The position numbers were made by a program, and so were the translations under genes. Of a stretch of 64,000 nt of DNA, positions 51,107 through 59,384 are shown in pieces. The notes beneath the pieces were generated by a model that saw nothing but the letters and a program-made list of their open reading frames with translations, ran no database searches and was not told the origin of the DNA. Numbering within the stretch: position 1 is the first letter of the stretch; every line of letters starts with the position of its first letter. Where the stretch lies: the NCBI GenBank assembly GCA_050248955.1, contig JBFWRK010000008.1, positions 139,402 to 203,401 of the forward strand, read 5' to 3'. The DNA is from JBFWRK01 sp050248955. GTDB taxonomy: Bacteria > Actinomycetota > Acidimicrobiia > Acidimicrobiales > Ilumatobacteraceae.

Positions 51107-51521
51107 CGTAGCAGAGCTGCTCGCGCCGGGACGCCAGCCGCCACCCGCCCGCCGTCAGGACAGCGACGTCGTCGTACCAGCCCGACGCCTGCAAGTAGGT
51201 CGGCTGGCCGCCTTCGGTCGCGGGGATCCGCATGGTCATCACGTACAGCGAGCGCAACGTGGCGCGATCGTCGGCGTCGAACGAGATCGTCAGGTTCGAG
51301 CCCTGGCCGAGCGCGACGTCGAACATCGCGAACGTTGCCTTCAGCCACGCGGCGGCTTCGCCGGCCGAACCGGTCGGGCCGCCCGCCGTCGAGTAGTCGA
51401 CCGTGGCCCCGTCGGCGAACACCGCGAGCCATCGATCCCAGTCCTGATCAGTCAGCGACCAGGCGTAGTCAGCGAGCAGGTCGGCGAGAGCCGCCCGGTC
51501 GTCCAGCCGTCGATCAGTCAT
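51093..51521 (-). CDS. SnoaL-like/NTF2-fold protein
   Basis: Predicted 142 residues: DDRAALADLLADYAWSLTDQ, DWDRWLAVFADGATVDYSTA, GEAAAWLKATFAMFDV, and GWYDDVAVLTAGGWRLASRR, the pattern of SnoaL_4 cone-fold proteins. Members include ketosteroid-isomerase-like enzymes and ligand-binding proteins. The Tyr/Asp positions of a true delta-5-3-ketosteroid isomerase cannot be confirmed by eye. ATG 51521 follows AGGGGA; ATG 51536 is the alternative. Confidence 0.75.
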   Translation of the reverse strand: MTDRRLDDRAALADLLADYAWSLTDQDWDRWLAVFADGATVDYSTAGGPTGSAGEAAAWLKATFAMFDVALGQGSNLTISFDADDRATLRSLYVMTMRIPATEGGQPTYLQASGWYDDVAVLTAGGWRLASRREQLCYVKPV

Positions 51522-51588
51522 CGCGTCCCCTTGCATCCCAGCCACGGTGCGTCGGCCGCTGGACGGTAGCAGCGGTCGGGCGGTCGCT

Positions 51589-52041
51589 CTACGCCGTGGG
51601 TCTGGCGTCGCTGAGCAGGTACCGGGCGCCCGGGCCGAACCTCGCGGCCCGATCGCCGGGGTTGTAGAGCGCGCACGACCTGAGGGACAGGCAGCCACAG
51701 CCGATGCAGTCGGTGAGCGTGTCGCGGAGGCGGACGAGTGTGGCGATCTGCTCGTCGAGCCGGGGGCGCCAGGCGCGGGACACCTTGGCCCAGTCGGCCT
51801 TCGTCGGCGTCCGCCCCTCCGGCAGCGACGCGAGCGAGACGCGGATCTCGTCGAGGCTCATCCCCATCTGCTGTGCGATGCGGATGAAGGACACGCGGCG
51901 GATCACCTCGCGGTCGTACCGGCGCTGGCCACCCTCCGAGCGCGTCGAGGTGATGAGCTCCTCTGCTTCGTAGAAGCGCAATGCCGATGTTGCGACACCG
52001 GTCCGCGCTGCGATCTCCCCGATCGTGAGCGACTCGTGCAT
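51589..52041 (-). CDS. soxR: SoxR, redox-sensing MerR-family regulator
   Basis: Predicted 150 residues. MerR HTH (LTIGEIAARTGVATSALRFY, EGGQRRYDREVIRRVSFIRI), dimer helix, and the [2Fe-2S] ligand set C-X2-C-X-C-X5-C at Cys 112, 115, 117 and 123 (DCIGCGCLSLRSC). Oxidation of the cluster by redox-cycling compounds switches SoxR to an activator. A TAGGCT -10 box (52048-52053, reverse strand) lies 6 nt before ATG 52041. The SoxR-type operator sits between this gene and the divergent gene at 52097, so both autoregulation and activation of that gene are likely. Confidence 0.93.
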   Translation of the reverse strand: MHESLTIGEIAARTGVATSALRFYEAEELITSTRSEGGQRRYDREVIRRVSFIRIAQQMGMSLDEIRVSLASLPEGRTPTKADWAKVSRAWRPRLDEQIATLVRLRDTLTDCIGCGCLSLRSCALYNPGDRAARFGPGARYLLSDARPTA

Positions 52042-52058
52042 CGCATTAGCCTATCCCC

Positions 52059-52089
52059 TTGACTTCAAGTGAAGTTGAAGTCGTAGCGT
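52059..52089 (+). promoter_or_regulatory. SoxR/MerR-type promoter and operator
   Basis: GACTTCAA (52061-52068), 6-bp centre, TTGAAGTC (52075-52082): a perfect inverted repeat. It lies between TTGACT (-35, 52059-52064) and TAGCGT (-10, 52084-52089) with a 19-bp spacer. Over-long spacers spanned by a dyad are the hallmark of MerR-family activation. The -10 ends 7 nt before ATG 52097. Confidence 0.88.
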
Positions 52090-52096
52090 CGGCGTC

Positions 52097-53320
52097 ATGC
52101 CCGCGATCGCACTCGACGAAGCTCACCTCTCGGATGCCGGGCTGGTCTCCGCGGTCGGCTCCGTGCTCGCCACGCCCCGTGATGCACCGGCCGACTCGTT
52201 CGTGCTCCACTCAGCGCTCGAGCTCACCGCGCGATCAGCGCTGCTCCCGTACGTGCGTCCCGATCGACGGTCGATCGCTCGGCGGCGCCTCGTCGAGCTC
52301 GCCGATCAGTACACCGCGTTCGACGTCCCCGTCGTCACGCCGCCCGATCGTGACTTCGAGTCGGTCGATGTCGGCGCCGCCCGGCTGGCCGACGCGATCG
52401 CGGCGGGTGATCTCGACGAGACGGACGCGACCGCGAGTTGGCTCGGACGCACAGCGTCGCCCGAGGAGCTCCGCCGGCTCCTCGCCGACACCGTGCTGAC
52501 CAGCCTCGCCGCCGCCGCCCATGCACCGATCTTCCTGTACCTGCTGCGCCGTGTCGCGCCGCGGGGGGAGATCAGCCCCGAGCTGCTGCGCGGGCTCGCG
52601 CGCGAGCTCGCCCGCCGGCCGGAGTGGCGGTTGCGCTGGGTCGACGAACGCCCTCCGGTCGGACCCGCTTCGGGGGACGAGCTGTTCGATGCGCTCGCAT
52701 CGACGCCCCGTCTCGGCGAGCCGGAGAGCTCGTTCATCCATCCGCTCATGTCCCGGATCGACGGCAACGGGCTGGCCGCGTCGTGGCTCGGCGCGGTGAC
52801 CGGCGGCGCCGACATCGCCGACCGCGGTCGAGCAGTCCTGCGCGCCGCGGCGTGGTCGATGCTCGACGAGCCGGGTCGTCACGCGCCGTACGGCTGGAGC
52901 CATTGCCTCACCATGCCGCAGGCCGTGCTCGGTGTCGCCGATGCCTGCGCCGATCCGAGCCGCGCCCTCGCCGTCGCGGCGACGTTCGTGTCAGGGTTCC
53001 GTGCGTCGCTCGCCACGCGGGAGCTGACGAGGCGGTTCGAAGCGGAGCGGCCGGCGATGGCGATCGCGGATGCGCTCGAAGCGGAACCGGCGGTCGCAGC
53101 TGCTGCCGTGTGGCATGCGCCGGGTGAGCAGCTCGCCGACGTCGTCACCGAGGTGGTGACGAGCGCGGCGACCCACCACGACGCCCACCTCGTCAAGTAC
53201 ACCCTCGCCTGCCTCGACGCGGCAGCTGCGGATCCGTCACAGCGCCGGCTCTACCTCGCCGCCGCAGCATCGCTCGTCGCCTGGTGGGCCACTGCCGACG
53301 ACGTGCGGCTGCCGACCTAG
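52097..53320 (+). CDS. His-rich helical protein of unknown function, predicted SoxR target
   Basis: Predicted 407 residues, almost entirely helical by composition, no signal peptide, no family I can name with confidence. Clustered motifs suggest a metal or heme site: FVLHSALELTARSALLPYV (His 38), AAHAPIFLYLLRR (His 142), GRHAPYGWSHCLTMPQAVLG (His 262, 269) and TSAATHHDAHLVKYTLACLD (His 360, 361, 364). The distribution resembles His-bundle oxygenases such as questin-oxidase-like proteins, but that is a guess. The message is leaderless from the SoxR promoter. Stop codon overlaps the convergent cyclase stop in CTAG. Confidence 0.75.
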   Translation: MPAIALDEAHLSDAGLVSAVGSVLATPRDAPADSFVLHSALELTARSALLPYVRPDRRSIARRRLVELADQYTAFDVPVVTPPDRDFESVDVGAARLADAIAAGDLDETDATASWLGRTASPEELRRLLADTVLTSLAAAAHAPIFLYLLRRVAPRGEISPELLRGLARELARRPEWRLRWVDERPPVGPASGDELFDALASTPRLGEPESSFIHPLMSRIDGNGLAASWLGAVTGGADIADRGRAVLRAAAWSMLDEPGRHAPYGWSHCLTMPQAVLGVADACADPSRALAVAATFVSGFRASLATRELTRRFEAERPAMAIADALEAEPAVAAAAVWHAPGEQLADVVTEVVTSAATHHDAHLVKYTLACLDAAAADPSQRRLYLAAAASLVAWWATADDVRLPT

Positions 53321-53838
53321 TGCACTCCTGGGTGGAGCGAGGCGCGGAAGAGCCGCAACGGCTCCTCGATGCCCTTCACGAACACTGGGCCGAGTGCTTC
53401 GAAGACGACGTCCCCCGGGACGTCGTCCCGGTAGCGCGCCGCGTCCGATACGAGTACTTCGCCCGCGGCGGCGAGGTCGGTGATCCGCGACGCGAGGTTC
53501 ACGTCGTGACCGATGAGGTCGTCGCCGCGCCGCAGCGCCGAACCGACGTGCACCCCGGTGCGAATCCACAGCGGCCCGTCCTCCATCGACGAGCGGGCGC
53601 ACGTCTCGCTCAACGAGAGCGCGGTCGGGATCGCCGTTGCCGGATCGGCGAAGTGGAGGAAGAGCCCGTCGCCGAGCTGCTTGACGACGCGTGCGCCCTC
53701 GGGCAGGAGCGTGTGGGCGAGTGCCTCGAACCGCTCGACGAGCCGGAGCGCGGCGTCGTCACCCCGTTCCGCCGTGTACGCGGTGAACCCGGCCAGATCG
53801 GTGAAGACGAGCGCGCCGGTCGTCCGGTCGTTCGTGGT
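53317..53838 (-). CDS. Stand-alone class III adenylate/guanylate cyclase domain protein
   Basis: Predicted 173 residues, just one catalytic domain: GALVFTDLAGFTAYTAERGD (first metal Asp), VVKQLGDGLFLHFADP (second metal Asp in LGDG), GLHV-like RTGVHVGSALRRGDDLIGHD, and VNLASRITDLA with the Asn/Arg transition-state pair. The substrate-specifying Lys appears as VKQLGDG and the Asp-type position as GHDVNL, which favours ATP. Start uncertain: GTG 53838 avoids overlap with the upstream DUF4097 gene, whereas GTG 53874 would overlap it by 29 bp. Works as a homodimer; signal input unknown. Confidence 0.82.
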   Translation of the reverse strand, partial: TTNDRTTGALVFTDLAGFTAYTAERGDDAALRLVERFEALAHTLLPEGARVVKQLGDGLFLHFADPATAIPTALSLSETCARSSMEDGPLWIRTGVHVGSALRRGDDLIGHDVNLASRITDLAAAGEVLVSDAARYRDDVPGDVVFEALGPVFVKGIEEPLRLFRASLHPGVH

Positions 53839-53845
53839 CACCGGT

Positions 53846-54553
53846 TCACCGATGCCGGACGGCGATCGAGCCACTGACCGTCTCCACGTCCACCGCTCCT
53901 GTGCCGGGCCGGCGCGGATCGACTCGATCCGCCGCGACCCGATCGGCCTCGATGCGATCGGCCTTCACCGATCCGCTGCGGGACGTCAGCGTGGTGACCG
54001 GATCTGCGACGGTGGGCAGCTCGATCTCGACCGACGCGGACACCGTCTGCACGAGGACCCGCCCGTCGCCGCTCGCGTCGATGTGCACATCTCCTGCCGC
54101 TGAGCGCACCGTGGCATCTCTGGCAAAGCCGATGTCGATGCGCCCGCTCATGCTCGTCGCGGTCACCTCGGCAGCGGCGCCGATGCGCACGCGTCCTGAC
54201 TTGGTGACCACAGCGCACGTACCGGCGCACCGGCCGATCGTCACCGTCGAGCTGCGCGTCCGTACGTCGATCGATGTCGCGTCCTCGATCTCGACGGCAC
54301 CGGCGCGGGTCGTGATCGCGACGCGGCCGAGCGCTCCGGTGCAGCGCACCGAGCCGGACCTGGCGCCAACGACGACGTCGGTGCCGACCGGGCACGTGAC
54401 CTCGATCGAGGTGTGTCCTGGTGTGCTCACGACGCCACGGTCGTCGATGGTGCCCGCGCCCTTCGTGATCGTCGGCTCCTGCACGTCGGCGGCCCGGATG
54501 GTCACCTGGCCACTTCGGCTCGTCACCTCGATCGAACTGATCCGGCCGCTCAC
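53846..54553 (-). CDS. DUF4097-type beta-helix putative adhesin-like protein
   Basis: Predicted 235 residues of repeating short beta strands: SSIEVTSRSGQVTIRA, VVGARSGSVRCTGALGRVAI, VVTKSGRVRIGAAAEV, TATSMSGRIDIGF and RSAAGDVHIDASGDG, each with a (K/R)SG(R/S)(V/I) turn. This is the DUF4097 pattern. No signal peptide or membrane span is seen, so it may be cytosolic or exported without a classical signal. Start GTG 54553 is the only reasonable one. It lies 7 bp upstream of the cyclase start, so the two genes may be co-transcribed. Confidence 0.75.
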   Translation of the reverse strand: MSGRISSIEVTSRSGQVTIRAADVQEPTITKGAGTIDDRGVVSTPGHTSIEVTCPVGTDVVVGARSGSVRCTGALGRVAITTRAGAVEIEDATSIDVRTRSSTVTIGRCAGTCAVVTKSGRVRIGAAAEVTATSMSGRIDIGFARDATVRSAAGDVHIDASGDGRVLVQTVSASVEIELPTVADPVTTLTSRSGSVKADRIEADRVAADRVDPRRPGTGAVDVETVSGSIAVRHR

Positions 54554-54640
54554 GGGAGGCGACGCTACTTCCGAGCGCCAGGCCGGCGGGGCTGGGGCTG
54601 CGTAGGGGTTGCGATGTGGGCTTGGACGTACGCTGCGGGC

Positions 54641-55900
54641 ATGTCGGGGGACATCACCACAGAGCAGGTCCGCGCCGAGGTGAAGGAATGGGTCACCGAC
54701 GCGTGGGACGAGGACATCACGGTCGCGGCGTGGTGGCGGCGGCTCGCGGGCAGCGGCTACGCGTCGCCCATGCTGCCTGTCGCGCTGGGCGGGAAGGACT
54801 ACCCGCGCGACCTCGCCATGGTCGTCAACGCGGTGCTCGCCGAGCATGGCGTCGTCGGGCCGCCGATGGGCCTCGGGCTGATGCTCGCCGCGCCGACGAT
54901 CGCGGTGCACGGCACCGACGAGCAGAAGGCGCGCTGGATCCCACGCATCCTGGATGGCACCGACGCGTGGTGCCAGCTCTTCTCCGAGCCCGGCGCCGGT
55001 TCGGACCTCGCCGGCCTGCAGACCAGAGCCGTGCAGGACGGCGACGAGTACGTCATCACCGGGCAGAAGGTCTGGACGTCGGGCGGTCAGTACGCCGACA
55101 ACGGCATGCTCCTCGCACGAACCGATGTCGACGCCCCGAAGCACAAGGGGATCACGTACTTCGCGTTCGACATGCACCAGCCCGGAGTCGAGGTGCGGCC
55201 GCTGCGCGAGATGACCGGCCGGGCGATGTTCAACGAGGTCTTCATCGACGAGGCCCGCGTGCCGGCAGCCGACATCATCGGTGGGTTGAACAACGGTTGG
55301 GCGGTCGCCAACACGACGCTGATGGTCGAGCGCGCGAGCATCGGCAGCGGCGGGAACAGCGGCCTCGGCGTCGCGCTCCCCGGATCGATGGCGGGCCACC
55401 TCGCGAAGCCCGCCGGCCAGTTCCGCGCGTCGACGACGCCGTCAGGCGCGGCCGCCGGGGCTGTCAGCGCGTCGACCGTCAAGCAGTTCACCGCACTCGC
55501 CCATTCGCTCGGCAAGCTCGAGGACCCGATCGTCCGCCAGGGCCTCGCCGAGCTCCACATCCTGACCGAGCTGAACAAGCTGAACGTCGGGCGCGCCCGG
55601 AGCGGTCAGGGGCGCAACGGCGTCGAGGGGAACCTCGCCAAGCTCCTCCTCACGCACACGCTCCGCCGAGCGCGCGAGATCGGCAACCTGATCATCGGCG
55701 CGCAGGGGATGCTCTGGGGCGCGGACGCGCTGTCGAAGGGTGCGATCCAAGAGCTCACCGTGTTCTCGCCCGGTCCGGCGATCTATGGCGGGACGGATCA
55801 GATCCAGCGCAACATCACTGCGGAACGGGGCCTCGGGTTGCCGAAGGAGCCCGGCGATCTCAAGGGTCTCCCGTTTCGGGACCTGCCGAAGAACGGTTGA
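54641..55900 (+). CDS. Acyl-CoA dehydrogenase family protein
   Basis: Predicted 419 residues. FAD/acyl-CoA motifs: WCQLFSEPGAGSDLAGLQTR, YVITGQKVWTSGGQYADNGM, RVPAADIIGGLNNGWAVANT and the C-terminal FSPGPAIYGGTDQIQRNITA. The catalytic-base position near GGTDQ cannot be identified by eye. It has the larger FadE size typical of actinobacterial steroid or branched acyl-CoA enzymes, which often form alpha2beta2 pairs; no second FadE is adjacent. ATG 54641 is supported by a TACGCT -10 box (54629-54634) 6 nt upstream. No operator palindrome lies in this promoter. Confidence 0.88.
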   Translation: MSGDITTEQVRAEVKEWVTDAWDEDITVAAWWRRLAGSGYASPMLPVALGGKDYPRDLAMVVNAVLAEHGVVGPPMGLGLMLAAPTIAVHGTDEQKARWIPRILDGTDAWCQLFSEPGAGSDLAGLQTRAVQDGDEYVITGQKVWTSGGQYADNGMLLARTDVDAPKHKGITYFAFDMHQPGVEVRPLREMTGRAMFNEVFIDEARVPAADIIGGLNNGWAVANTTLMVERASIGSGGNSGLGVALPGSMAGHLAKPAGQFRASTTPSGAAAGAVSASTVKQFTALAHSLGKLEDPIVRQGLAELHILTELNKLNVGRARSGQGRNGVEGNLAKLLLTHTLRRAREIGNLIIGAQGMLWGADALSKGAIQELTVFSPGPAIYGGTDQIQRNITAERGLGLPKEPGDLKGLPFRDLPKNG

Positions 55901-55911
55901 CCGCCTGCGGA

Positions 55912-56475
55912 TCAGCGGGCGCGGCGGCGGGCGGCGTGGAGGACGGCCACGACCGTCATCGAGTCGACGATCTCGCTCCGCTCGACCATCGCCAGCACCT
56001 CGGCGAACGGGAACACGGCGACGTCGAGCTGCTCCGTGACGTCAGGCCCGCTGTGATCCACCGGGACGAGGTCGTGGGCGAGGAAGAGGTCGGCCCGCTC
56101 GTCGACGACGCTCTTCGACGTGTGGATCGTCGCCACGAGCTCGAGTCGCCCGGCCTGGAAGCCGGCCTCCTCCGCCAGCTCGCGCTGCGCCGTCTCCTCC
56201 AGTGTCTCGCCGTCGTTCGGCGCGCCCGTCGGCATCTCCCACGTCGGGCGGCCCGAGACGTACCGGAACTGCCGGATCAGCGCGACGTGGTCGTCGTCGA
56301 GGAACGGCAGGATGCCGACCGCGCCCGGCGTCGTGACGACGCCATAGATCCCCTCGTGGCCGTTCGCGAACCGGACGATGTCCTCGCGGACGTGGATCCA
56401 GGCGTTGCGGTACACCTCGCGGGTGGACAGCCGCACGATCGGAGCGGGATCGGGTCCGAGGGACGGTGCCGGCAC
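55912..56475 (-). CDS. Nudix hydrolase, ADP-ribose pyrophosphatase-like
   Basis: Predicted 187 residues. Nudix box within GETLEETAQRELAEEAGFQA (REx2Ex-EE pattern) near residue 95, preceded by ALIRQFRYVSGRPTWEMPTG, the signature of ADP-ribose/NDP-sugar hydrolases (RQxR, WExPxG). It cleaves nucleoside diphosphates linked to sugars. Start GTG 56475 is the best candidate; the next in-frame GTG also gives a full domain. Divergent from the esterase gene. Confidence 0.85.
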   Translation of the reverse strand: MPAPSLGPDPAPIVRLSTREVYRNAWIHVREDIVRFANGHEGIYGVVTTPGAVGILPFLDDDHVALIRQFRYVSGRPTWEMPTGAPNDGETLEETAQRELAEEAGFQAGRLELVATIHTSKSVVDERADLFLAHDLVPVDHSGPDVTEQLDVAVFPFAEVLAMVERSEIVDSMTVVAVLHAARRRAR

Positions 56476-56517
56476 CGCTCCATCAGACCATGTCCACGTG
56501 TCGGATACGGTGCGGCC

Positions 56518-57729
56518 ATGCGCCAGCGGGACCGACGAGCTCGTGTTGCCGCGCTGAGGCGGCGCCGTGGGGTGAACACGCCGCGCGTGGTCGTGTTCTG
56601 CGGACTGGTGGCGCTCGGGGCGTGCAGCGGCGACGACGACCCGAGATCGGAGGCTGGCGCGGCAACCACCGTGCCGGCGATCTCCATGGCCGTGACGACC
56701 GGGCCGGCGGCGGCCGGGGTGGCCACGACGGCAGTGCCGGCCACCACATCGTCCACGACATCGCCCACCACGACGGTCGCCGACCAGGACGTCCCCGTGG
56801 CGACGGCCGCGGCGCCGTCCGCCGGGTGCGGAGCTGCCGCGACCGCCGCGCAGCCAGGACAGCAGCAGTCGACCATCCTCTCGAGCGGCGCCGAGCGATC
56901 GTTCTACTTCCACGTGCCGCCGGCTCACGACGGCGTGGCCCCACTCCCCTTGATCGTCGACTTCCACGGCTACAGCGAGGGTGCCGAGATCCACGTGCTG
57001 ATGTCGGGGCTCGGGCCGTTCGGCGACGAGCACGGCTTCGTGACGATCACGCCGCAGGGCACCGGCCCGGTCCCCCGATGGGACACCACGCTCGGTTCGC
57101 CCGACCTCGTGTTCGTCGGCGACCTGCTCGACCACGCTGAGGCCACGCTCTGCATCGACACCAACCGGATCTTCGCTGCCGGCCTGTCGAACGGCGCGTT
57201 CATGTCGTCGGCGGTGGCGTGCGCGTACGCGGATCGGGTGGCCGCAGTCGCACCTGTCGCGGGCATCAGGGACGTCCCCGGTTGCGCTCCGGCGCGCCCG
57301 GTGCCGGTCGTGGCGTTCCACGGGACTGCGGACGGCTTCGTGGCGTACGACGGTGGGCTCGGCGAGCAGGCACTCGACCTCCCGGCACCGGATGGTTCCG
57401 GACGCACGCTGCGCGAGGTGGGTGTGCAGGCGACACCCGACGCGCAGGCAGCGCCGATCCCGGCGATCACCGAGGCCTGGGCAGCGCGCAACGGCTGCAG
57501 CGGCCAGGAGCGGGAGACCCGCGTCGCCACCGACGTCGCCGTCCTGACCTACGGCTGTCCCGTGGGCGCCGAGGTCGAGCTCTACCGCGTGGACGGCGGC
57601 GGACACTCGTGGCCGGGCAGCGACTTCTCGGCGCAGGTCGCGTCGATCGTCGGCGCGACGACGTTCTCGATCGACGCCGACGAGGTCATGTGGGCGTTCT
57701 TCCAGGCCCACCCGCTCCCTGCACCATGA
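56518..57729 (+). CDS. Secreted polyhydroxybutyrate-depolymerase/LpqC-family esterase lipoprotein
   Basis: Predicted 403 residues (349-385 if GTG 56572 is used). Lipobox LVALGACSG, Thr/Ala linker, then an alpha/beta hydrolase: LIVDFHGYSEGAEIHVLMSG (oxyanion), nucleophile elbow AAGLSNGAFMSSAVAC (G-L-S-N-G), VPVVAFHGTADGFVAYDGG (Asp) and DGGGHSWPG (His). This is the Esterase_phb/LpqC family, acting on PHB oligomers or feruloyl-type esters at the cell surface. Confidence 0.86.
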   Translation: MRQRDRRARVAALRRRRGVNTPRVVVFCGLVALGACSGDDDPRSEAGAATTVPAISMAVTTGPAAAGVATTAVPATTSSTTSPTTTVADQDVPVATAAAPSAGCGAAATAAQPGQQQSTILSSGAERSFYFHVPPAHDGVAPLPLIVDFHGYSEGAEIHVLMSGLGPFGDEHGFVTITPQGTGPVPRWDTTLGSPDLVFVGDLLDHAEATLCIDTNRIFAAGLSNGAFMSSAVACAYADRVAAVAPVAGIRDVPGCAPARPVPVVAFHGTADGFVAYDGGLGEQALDLPAPDGSGRTLREVGVQATPDAQAAPIPAITEAWAARNGCSGQERETRVATDVAVLTYGCPVGAEVELYRVDGGGHSWPGSDFSAQVASIVGATTFSIDADEVMWAFFQAHPLPAP

Positions 57730-57746
57730 GGGCAGGCGAGCATCTA

Positions 57747-57765
57747 ATCTGACGGTGCGTCAGAT
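57747..57765. promoter_or_regulatory. Palindromic operator site 4 (perfect)
   Basis: ATCTGACG-GTG-CGTCAGAT, perfect 8+3+8 palindrome. It overlaps a TAATCT element (57745-57750) and lies 20 bp before the P450 start codon, whose ribosome-binding site is GGAGGG at 57774-57779. Confidence 0.78.
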
Positions 57766-57784
57766 CAGGCGTCGGAGGGCCCGG

Positions 57785-58954
57785 ATGGACATCGATCTGT
57801 TGGACCGCAACCTCTACGCGGGGGACCCGCACCCGGCGTTCACATGGCTGCGGGCCAACCTGCCCGTCTACCGCGACGCGTCGGGGATGTGGGCGCTGAC
57901 CCGGCATGCCGACGTGGTGTGGGCGGAACGGCAGCCGTCCGTGTTCTCGAACGCCGGCGGGTCGCGCCCGAACGGCGACCCGCAACCGTCGATGATCGAC
58001 ACGGACGACCCGTGGCACGGTCAGCAGCGCCGGCTCGTGGCAAAGGGCTTCACGCCGAAGCAGATGGCCGCGTACGAAATGCACGTGCGGGAGGTCGCCC
58101 GCAGACTCGTCGACCACATCGCACCACTCGGCAGAGCGGACATCGTCAGCGACATCGCCAAGCCGCTCCCGATGACCCTGATCGGCGAGATGCTCGGCGC
58201 GCCCGAGGACGACTACGCCATGCTGCAGCGTTGGAGCGACCAGATGATCACCGGCGCCGACGGCCCGCAGCACGTCACCGACGACGTCGTCACGGCGGCA
58301 TTCGAGTACTACGCGTACGCGGAGCGGGTGATCGCCGACCGCACTGCCGAACCGCGCGATGACCTCGTCAGCGTGCTCGTCCACGGTGAGATCGACGGTC
58401 AACGGCTCGGCAACGAACGCGTGATCGGCAACGCACTGCTGCTCCTCGTCGGTGGCAACGAGACGACGCGCAACGTCATCACGGGCGGCGTCGAGGCGCT
58501 GCTGCGCCGGCCCGATCAGCTCGCATCGCTGCAGGGCGATCTGGAGGGTGCGATCGCCGGTGCCGTCGAGGAGTGCCTCCGCTGGGTGACGCCGATCCTG
58601 AACATGAACCGGACCACCACGACGGACGTCCAGCTGCGCGGCCGCACGATCCCGGCCGGCTCGCAGGTGTTGATGTGCTACGTGTCGGCGAACCGTGACG
58701 AGGCGGTGTTCGACGACCCGTTCCGCTTCGACATCGCGCGCCATCCGAACCCGCACGTCGCGTTCGGTTTCGGACCGCACTTCTGCCTCGGATCGAGCCT
58801 CGCGCGGCTGGAGATCAGGGTGATGCTGACCGAGCTCTTCACACGGCTGCCCGATCTGCACTTCGCCGACGCGGCTGCGCCACCGACGTACTCGCACTCC
58901 TCGTTCGTGCGCGGCATCCAGTCGCTGCCGGTCGAGTTCACGCCTGCCCGTTGA
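57785..58954 (+). CDS. cyp142: Cytochrome P450, CYP142-like (steroid side-chain hydroxylase)
   Basis: Predicted 389 residues. I-helix LLLLVGGNETTRNVITGGVE (223-228 region), ExxR in VEECLRW (Glu 263, Arg 266), and the heme-thiolate loop HVAFGFGPHFCLGSSLARLE (Cys 334). LLDRNLYAGDPHPAFTWLRA, FSNAGGSRP and SMIDTDDPWHGQQRRLVAKG resemble mycobacterial CYP142, which oxidises the cholesterol C26/C27 methyl. It needs a ferredoxin and reductase not present here. The palindrome at its promoter links it to the ligase and Ipd operons. Its 3' end overlaps maoC by 17 bp. Other CYP families remain possible. Confidence 0.83.
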   Translation: MDIDLLDRNLYAGDPHPAFTWLRANLPVYRDASGMWALTRHADVVWAERQPSVFSNAGGSRPNGDPQPSMIDTDDPWHGQQRRLVAKGFTPKQMAAYEMHVREVARRLVDHIAPLGRADIVSDIAKPLPMTLIGEMLGAPEDDYAMLQRWSDQMITGADGPQHVTDDVVTAAFEYYAYAERVIADRTAEPRDDLVSVLVHGEIDGQRLGNERVIGNALLLLVGGNETTRNVITGGVEALLRRPDQLASLQGDLEGAIAGAVEECLRWVTPILNMNRTTTTDVQLRGRTIPAGSQVLMCYVSANRDEAVFDDPFRFDIARHPNPHVAFGFGPHFCLGSSLARLEIRVMLTELFTRLPDLHFADAAAPPTYSHSSFVRGIQSLPVEFTPAR

Positions 58955-59384
58955 CGAGCCAGCGGCTCAAGGAGTCGATCACGGCGGCTGGCTCGGCGCG
59001 GCCCTCGACCTCGATCGTGATGCGGATCGTCGTCTGCAGCCCGCCCGGCACGGGTTCCACGGCGACCAGCTCTGCCCGGGCTCGCATCCGGCTGCCCGCT
59101 CGCACCGGTTCGGGGAAGCGGATGCTCCCGGTGCCGTAGTTGACCCCCATGGCGAAGCCCCGGACCTCGACGAGCTGCGGGAGGAAGAGGTTCGACAGCG
59201 AGAGGGTGAAGAGCACGGGCACTGCCGTGGAGCCGTCGGCCGTGTTCTCGGCATCGGTGCTCGTCGCATCGGCGAAGCGGTCGATGTGCTCCTGGGTGAT
59301 CGTCAGCCAGTCGCTGTGGCCGAGGTGGCGGCCGAGCGCCGCGCGGACCTCGTCCGGGCCGTGCAGCGTGGTCGCCGCCATCAC
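58938..59384 (-). CDS. MaoC-like hotdog-fold dehydratase
   Basis: Predicted 148 residues: LGHSDWLTITQEHIDRFADA (hydratase motif with Asp/His region), VPVLFTLSLSNLFLPQLVEV, and a hotdog core GVNYGTGSIRFPEPVRAGSR. It hydrates or dehydrates an enoyl-CoA. Last gene of the echA20-ipdABC unit; its GTG 59384 overlaps the ipdC stop by 4 bp (ATG 59381 possible). The probable substrate is a CD-ring-derived enoyl-CoA, by context only. Confidence 0.84.
   Translation of the reverse strand: MMAATTLHGPDEVRAALGRHLGHSDWLTITQEHIDRFADATSTDAENTADGSTAVPVLFTLSLSNLFLPQLVEVRGFAMGVNYGTGSIRFPEPVRAGSRMRARAELVAVEPVPGGLQTTIRITIEVEGRAEPAAVIDSLSRWLVNGQA

Noticed and set aside
54616..57729. A 1037-codon forward frame suggesting a giant fusion
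   Set aside because: Only its last ~400 codons (esterase lipoprotein) are real. The upstream part is a shadow of the acyl-CoA dehydrogenase and Nudix genes.
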